Source of the DNA: Alitta virens
Lineage: Eukaryota > Annelida > Polychaeta > Phyllodocida > Nereididae
Assembly (NCBI GenBank): GCA_932294295.1
Contig: OW028582.1
Location: forward strand, 4,707,515 to 4,771,514
Length of the DNA: 64,000 bases
Reading direction: 5' to 3'
Shown: in pieces, positions 57,491 to 64,000 of the stretch
How positions within the stretch are numbered: the first letter of the stretch is position 1
Layout: each line of letters begins with the position of its first letter
Program-made: the position numbers and the translations under genes
The notes under the pieces: generated by a model
Seen by the model: only the letters and a program-made list of their open reading frames with translations
What the model was told of the DNA's origin: nothing
Database searches by the model: none

Positions 57491-58808
57491 AGTGCCTTGG
57501 CCTTGGATCGGGACCTTCAGCAGTGCTGGCATGGGTTCAAACTCCACCCCATGTGCTTTGTACGAGTCACAACAAATGGGGTGAAATCAATCGTCAGACC
57601 AAGAAACTCTTCCCGAAGAAATGTTATTAGTTTCTGACCAAATGATCGACATACACGTATAGATGTCTTTTGAAAACTCTGCATTTGGATAAATTTATTT
57701 GATATCATATATTGTTCATTCTTTCCATTCATTCATTCCATTCATTCATTTATTCATTCCATTCATTCCTTCACCAAATCATGATTGTCGTTCTGATCAC
57801 AGTCCACATGTTCATTACATGGGAATTTGTGTTTGTCATTTTTCAGTAATTGTGGTTTTAATTAAATTGAAAATGGCGGGTAATTATATGAAATTGATAT
57901 GATACACATATTACACGCAGAAAATCGATTTACGTGGCTTGAATTATGTTATTTTTGCTGTGCGATATACACCAGAGATTGTAATTCATAAATATTGTGA
58001 TATTACGCAGTTTGCTGTTTAAAGCTATCTGGTAGTTTTTTTAGATATCATTACAATATACAATATAGATATACAGCAGTTCTGAACAGTTGTAATGCTA
58101 TTTCTGTATCTTCTCCATTAATGGCCTGTATAGCACAGACAAGTATTTTATGACAAGGACATAAGGAATGGGCTAGAAAAGTTGGTCAATTACTTTACAA
58201 TCTTTCTGATCTGTCTCTTTCACCCCTGAACTGTCCATGCTCGCTCTAAAACTACTGTATCTATTTGTGCAAGTTATGAATGAGAGTGACCAACCCGGAA
58301 TGAACCTATGAACGGGATTATGCACATTCATCATTTATTTGAAGGTTGATTTAACTTGATATATGGTAACGAGACTTAACCATGCCTCAGTGGTTCAATG
58401 TGTTCTTCTTGAAGTGCATTATGGCTAAAATTTATTAATAGAGTTAATAAATTTGTGGAAAATACACTTAATCAATTGTTGACGTATCCAGGAAATGACA
58501 CAGTCAATGCTAAAAATAGAGTTTAATTCAAAGAATATATTTATGATCAATAATTACTGGTTGCCAATTATGTATGAAGGTATTTGATGAAATGTATAGG
58601 AAATTGAATCATCAGTTAATGTAGTCAAATTAATTTGAATTAGCGATGTATCATGAAACGAATGTTCACTATATATCGTTTATTTGCTACCCATATTGTT
58701 GAATAATCCATAATAATATAAACATACTAAAATATTGATATATAATTTACAGCCCGTTATTTTATTGACATAATTAATGAGAAATGAGCAAGCTATTTGT
58801 TGTTAGAC

Positions 58809-59004
58809 GGGTGGGAGGCATTAGGGCTAAGCTCAGTGGTAGCGCACTGGGCTTCCACCACTGGGTCCCGGGTTTGATTCCCGCTTGAGCCTATGTTGGA
58901 TGGCTGTTTCATCCCTCATCTCATTGCCATGGTCTCTGCCTGTCCTAATTAGCCCATCAGGTGCAGAAATACAGGACGTAAAGCCCTAATCCACCCACAA
59001 CTCA
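58809..59004 (+). mobile_element. tRNA-derived SINE with target duplication
   Basis: A box CTAAGCTCAGTGGTAGCG, B box GGTTTGATTCCCGC. Flanked by the 12-bp repeat TTGTTGTTAGAC ending at 58808 on the left and spanning 59005-59016 on the right. Confidence 0.92.
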
Positions 59005-60968
59005 TTGTTGTTAGACCACATGCGTCGCTTCTCCGTTATGTTGACATTGTGCATAGATCTAGTTGAATTGATTAGCGCAATGGACTTGGTCCCTGGTACT
59101 TGGTCCCTGGTACTTGGTCGAGTTGACTGTTGCTAGCACATAACTGAAATGGCCATTAGCCTGTACATGCTTGCTCAGCAGTTCAGAAAATTTTTTTAAA
59201 GTTTATGTTGATAATTTACTTCAGAAAATGTAAATATTGACGAGTTTACTCTTGGAAATTATCATGTTTGATGTAGATATTAAACAGAAAAGTGTAGTAT
59301 CGGATCAATGAATATATATGATGATCACGTTCAATGATGAATCGACGCTTGTTATCAATTGTTATGTTCGTGTAATATTTACAGTTTTAAAATGATTCAC
59401 ACATTAAAATGTATACCGACTACCCGCTACCACATGTTGATTAATTTAATAGGGGTGTAGTGTAGATTTGTTGCTACATCGGCAAGAAAAAAAGAAAAAT
59501 TCATATTTATTGTTGTGAAACAAAGTAAAAATGTATGATTTCCTGGTTACGCTATTGACAGAAATTTTTTTTATTTCACGTGATCGAAATTCCGCTGAAT
59601 GACTCATTGTCATCGATATTTAAGTTTTAACAATATTTAAAGGCATTAGTTGTGTATTGTGTCAGCCATCTGGCTCGTCAAACTGTTTTGTAAGAATAAA
59701 ATGAGTCATAAACTCTGTATTAACCGATAGATTTTATTTGAATGTGTTGGTAACAAGTTTCATAGACCGGTTCATAAATATTGATTCTACCGACATGTTC
59801 AATGTGTAGGTGTATGTAAATGATAAATATAATATGTGTGTTAATATTAAGTAGGATTAAATTAAAGGTTCTAAGATTGGGATTAACAGGATTGTTGACG
59901 TGTTAACAGATACAGAGGCTCCGTAATCCTATAATGATCTCTTTAATGTATCGGTCATCGAAGAAAATTGATAATATTTTAATTTTGTAATATTTATCAT
60001 ATCAATCTTCGAGACGAGATTATGATATTACTTTGCATAATTAGTCATCTCTGAGATAAATCTTTAAATTTTAATGAGAATGAGATACTCTGGAATAGAT
60101 TTGTGTAATTCGATATGCGCAAGGAAGTATGCCAAGTAAAAAATAAAAGCCTTTTTTTGCCTGAGCAACAATCGATTTACCTCTCATTAAAATGCTATCA
60201 ATCGTTTTTATAAAAGGTGGTATATTAATGTTAAGTAAGTAAATTTAGTTTTATTGAATTTCATTTATTTTTTATCAAAGGGAAAATGATGGAGGGGATA
60301 AAAATGTGAAATATGTTGACTTAACTGCAATATGTAGCGCACAAACTGCGAATAACATACAGTCACACAAAAAGAATATATCTATAAACCTTCAGAATTT
60401 TTATGTAATTTCAAACTTTAATAAACTGATCTAGCTTAAGATGGCATCTTATAATCAATGATAATTCTATGGTACTTTGTTAATGTATATATATGTCAAT
60501 GACTGTCTATCGCTTTGAATTCAGTAAATTCACCATCGTTCTAATTGGGCTTAGAAATAAAAAGATTGAAAGTTAAATATTTGTAAATAAAAGGTCAACG
60601 TGTCTGACCCCAAATGATATTTGAGGTGACTGTTGCATCATATTGTATATTTGTACAGAGAATATGCAAATGGTAATATTAAATATTGTGCTTCATAGAT
60701 TTATAGAAAGCGATGTTTTCTCCGAAATGCCATTCGAAAGAGATCTGGATTTTTGGTGGCATGGTGTTCGTGAAGTCAATAAAGAGGACATTTTAGCATA
60801 GTTCAGCTTTGTCATGATCACGAGGTTATGAAATTTGATGTTTGCTATGCCTGGGTTCACCCCCAAAATGTCACATGAATTTGTCCTGATTCGAGTCATG
60901 GACTGTGGTCTGAATTTATACATTGAGTGTGTAGTGGCTTATGGAATATCGAAAGTAGAATTTAGGTA

Positions 60969-61076
60969 TTAGTTATATCCCGATTAGGAGGGAGTTAACT
61001 AACATTTTTGTTGGTTATACATTGTTATAAGTAACAAAAATGTCAGTTAACTCCCGACTATGAGGGATATAACTAA
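60969..61076. repeat. 108-bp hairpin (MITE-like)
   Basis: Perfect 13-bp ends TTAGTTATATCCC and GGGATATAACTAA, plus imperfect inner arms GGGAGTTAACTAACATTTTTGTT-like. A related single arm lies at 61160-61200. Confidence 0.8.
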
Positions 61077-61785
61077 CTTATACTCCATTCATGAGACATA
61101 TTAATTTGTTTGATTGTTTTGTTTACCGCTGTTATTAAGTAATTAAAGTACAGTTTACACTCAGGAGGGAGTCAACCAACATTTTCATTGGTTATATCCT
61201 TCGAAAGAACAATAAAAAGGTCACGTGGTGGAGTATAACAATGTTTATATCGTATTTATTGTAAATGTACTCTCGAACCTTTTGAAAATGATACCTCTCA
61301 ATAAGTCAACAAACATGTATACTATTTAGAAATATCTATTCGAGCGATTTCTGCATGTCTTGTAAATGGCGTCATGGTTTGAATAATCAGGTGTTCACTT
61401 GTCTCTTTAGAACTTTTGAAGTTGAACCCAGTTTCTCCGTTAACCGTCCATATTGAAACAAAATGTACTCATGCATAAGATTATGCATTACAACATTTCG
61501 CTGTTTTTCAGAGCAATTTCTCATGAGCAAACTACGGGAAAAATATATTTAAAAAAAAATGTGTTCGAGTAATCAATGTTTGGAGAGCCGGGACGACATT
61601 CTCGATGATTCAACAGTGAATGTTGAATTGAAAATAAACAGCCTCAACACTGATGACTGTGCAAGCTGTCCGCTCCAAGGCAAATAAGGTTGGCCTGCAA
61701 ACTGAGAATATTTACTCTCGGCTGATATTTTCACAGCTGGCTCTATCATTGCAATGCCACAGTTTGTGATGTCTAGGAATAACAG

Positions 61786-61975
61786 AGAGACGGACAGAGA
61801 CGGACAGAGAGACACAGAGAGACAGACAGAGGTGGACAGAGAGATGGACAGAGAGACAGACAGTCTCAGAGACAGAGAGTCTCATAGACAGACATACAGA
61901 CAGACAGAGAGACTGGCAGGCAGGTAGACCGACAGAGAGACAGACAGAGAGAGAGAGACAGACAGACAATTGTAT
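61786..61975. repeat. GACA/GAGA simple repeat
   Basis: Imperfect (GACAGA)n and (GAGA)n run. Confidence 0.95.
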
Positions 61976-62460
61976 TATTGACTTAATTTGGTACATAATG
62001 TGTCATAGAAATATACAGTCAGGGGACCCTGTTATTGCAATTAATGCTGCTGCCACAAGGCCATAAATTATGCCGTATCAGTGCGAGATCATGTGTCAGT
62101 ACTATTGCTTCTTAATTTTGGCAGACATGGCAATTTGAAATGCTGCATGTTTCAGAGTAATTATTTATGATGTAATTTTTAATATTCCTTAGATAACCTG
62201 CCAAGCTGTGTGAATGTATTTTGTCCTTTAATATCGAGGCTGCATGTCTGGATTATGATTTTTGGCCATCGCTTAATTATTGAACATTTTGAAGTTTGAT
62301 ATTTAAGGAAAGGGATCATTAAGGCTTGATTATTTATCGTATTATGATTATTTAGATCTTTTCACCTGGGAAACTCTATTTGAGAAAAGTATTTTAGGGA
62401 GATTTTGATGCATCAGGTTATGATAGAATTTAAGTTCATATAAAATAATAATGTATTTTC

Positions 62461-62815
62461 TAGTGATGGGCCAACGATCGATTATACTCGATCATCAGTC
62501 ACTTAATAAAAAATTCGCGTCAATCGATTGAATGCTGTGGGACAGATTTTCATCAGTTCCGACATACATTTAGGCTGATGTATGAGTTTATTAAATTCAG
62601 ATTACCATCTGAAAATAAAGCATTTGATTCTCATTAACAGTTGTTTAGTGACACTTAGTGTTGTGTTTCCACAATTCAATATTTTGTAAGTGAAAATGTT
62701 TATAATATAGATTTAATAATCAGTTTATAGTTATCCAAACCGACTAAAATCGATTATCGGTTGGTTTCCCTCAACTGATGATCGACTACAAGAATGTTAC
62801 CGACTCCCATCACTA
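62461..62815. mobile_element. hAT-type MITE with 8-bp target duplication
   Basis: 355 bp. Ends TAGTGATGGG and CCCATCACTA, the hAT-like TIR. Flanked by GTATTTTC at 62453-62460 and 62816-62823, the 8-bp duplication typical of hAT transposases. ATCGATT-rich inner arms. Non-autonomous. Confidence 0.95.
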
Positions 62816-62959
62816 GTATTTTCAATAAACTTGGTTGTTAGAACAGCAAAGTTTAGTTTAGTTTATCCAGACTATTGTTTATTCAAGAATCGAGTGTAAA
62901 TATTGTGAATTATGTCTTAGATAGAATTCCGAGCTAGAGTAGAAATATGAACTATCATC

Positions 62960-63420
62960 CCGAGCTGCCTTGGGCAGACGTAATGATGAGATGATAAGAC
63001 TTGAGCTCGAAGGATGTTATATGCCGTGTTAGATTTGTCGCTTTCATAAAGATAGGTAGGTTCTTGAGTACATTACCAAAATAATTTTTCATTCAAACAA
63101 AAGTCAGAAATTGTAGAATAGTTATCGAACCTGGGGGACTGTCAAGAGTCTGATGTTCAATGCTTGCTTCTCAAATCTATTTAGTAGATAGATATGGAAA
63201 GTGCAGCCCTCTAAGGCAAGTCCTTGCTGCTATGGAGGTTCGATTGATGAGGTGAGGGAGAGGAGTCCACCCATGTTACATATTTACTAGTGTTTATCAC
63301 CATATGATCACACGGATGGGACTTGCCTCAGCATAGACACAGAGTACAAGGCACCTCCAATTTAACGACCTCTAGCTGGGATGTTGCTCATGAGTTCAGT
63401 GCTCAGTTTATTGAGGGATT
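62960..63420. mobile_element. Second SINE family, diverged copy
   Basis: Shares GGGCAGACGTAATGATGAGA, TTGCCTCAGCATAGACAC, CTCCAATTTAACG and GGGATGTTGCTCATGA with 57113-57490. Confidence 0.6.
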
Positions 63421-63486
63421 TTATTTCCTCAATTAGCATTTGCCAAATTATTCTACCTGGTTTATGGCCTAATCACGCTAATGTAG

Positions 63487-63508
63487 CCCCCCCCCCCCCC
63501 CCCCCCCC
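63487..63508. repeat. Poly-C tract, 22 bp
   Basis: Uninterrupted run of C. Confidence 0.95.
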
Positions 63509-63551
63509 GATGAGTATTCTTTACTTTCCTTTGAGGGGGCATTTTATCTTA

Positions 63552-63818
63552 TACTCGAAATCGGCGAAATTTGCCACATTCAGCGAAATTCGCCACTACA
63601 CCCTTAAAACTCCGGAAATGATGTAGTTTTAAGTTCTGTAATCAGAATACTGGTTGTGTTACTAATTGTATACGTCATTTAACGATATGTTTTTATAATG
63701 AATTGATCATTGAAATCCATTGTTTTAAAGCACTTTTGGAGGGTTTCAAGGATGGCGAATTTCGCTGAATTTCACTGATTGTAGCAAATTTCACTGATTG
63801 TGGCGGATTCCGAGTGTA
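63552..63818. mobile_element. MITE family H, copy 2
   Basis: Diverged copy of 28320-28558. Left TACTCGAAATCGGCGAAAT, right CGGATTCCGAGTGTA, with repeated GCGAATTTCRCTGA inner arms. Confidence 0.8.
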
Positions 63819-64000
63819 GCACAGATTTCTAAAGTTCTCATTTACCAAGCTGAAAACTTAGATCATCCAAGACTCCGATTGGCTGAGGGATTGTGAAATC
63901 TGTAATTTAAAGATTAAGCTATCCAAGGTTTTGGATTACAGCAGATCTACAATGATCTGGTTAGAATATTTCTGTGCTTCCTGAATCTGTTACCATGGCA

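Larger units (their letters stand above)
49854..64000 (+). other. Long TMEM64 intron 1 or intergenic DNA
   Basis: No further exon of the VTT gene (a GLLPTQ-type helix would be expected) and no other gene was found. Holds (AT)n at 51162-51180, a 20-bp minisatellite, SINEs, a hAT-type MITE, hairpins and long AT-rich stretches that look unique. Confidence 0.55.

Noticed and set aside
61712..61996. Leu/Ser/Cys-rich minus ORF of 94 codons
   Set aside because: Translation of the GACA/GAGA simple repeat.

Overview
The window is animal nuclear DNA. It has spliced genes with GT/AG introns, animal cytoskeletal and membrane protein families, tRNA-derived SINEs, MITE-like palindromes, satellites and a dead LINE fragment. 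It is AT-rich and crowded with short repeats, which suggests an invertebrate, possibly a marine lophotrochozoan. I cannot name the species.

Layout. (1) 1-10154: no gene recognised. It holds dispersed TAAGACCACC-type repeats, a 30-bp satellite of about 51 units (4659-6206), several degenerate tandem arrays and three copies of one MITE. (2) 10155-24544, plus strand: a formin whose 17 exons join in one open frame of 1317 codons. It has a DEP domain, a Ser-Pro repeat linker, a coiled coil, a very short FH1, a complete FH2 and a long basic/Ser-rich tail. (3) 25391-29627, minus: a four-exon dynein light chain roadblock gene, tail to tail with the formin. (4) 29628-39196: repeat-rich intergenic DNA. 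(5) 39197-46514, minus: a second roadblock gene with the same exon lengths and phases but introns swollen by repeats, including a 2.17-kb foldback element with near-identical 284-bp internal repeats. (6) 49152-49853, plus: first coding exon of a TMEM64-like VTT-domain protein, divergent from roadblock copy B. (7) 49854-64000: apparently the long first intron of that gene, or intergenic DNA, with two fresh SINEs and a hAT-type MITE with an intact 8-bp target duplication.

Functional reading. Formins build unbranched actin filaments, roadblock is a cytoplasmic and ciliary dynein light chain, and TMEM64 is a multi-pass membrane protein of the VTT family. Nothing indicates that these genes form one pathway. 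The strongest regulatory signal is an RFX X-box-like site about 70 bp upstream of the start codon in both roadblock genes. It suggests control by ciliary transcription factors. It also supports a first exon whose only coding sequence is the ATG.

No self-contained novel system was found. The most unusual items are the DEP-formin architecture, the paired X-boxes, the foldback element, the indel-free 30-bp satellite, and nested insertions where filled and empty sites can both be read in the window.
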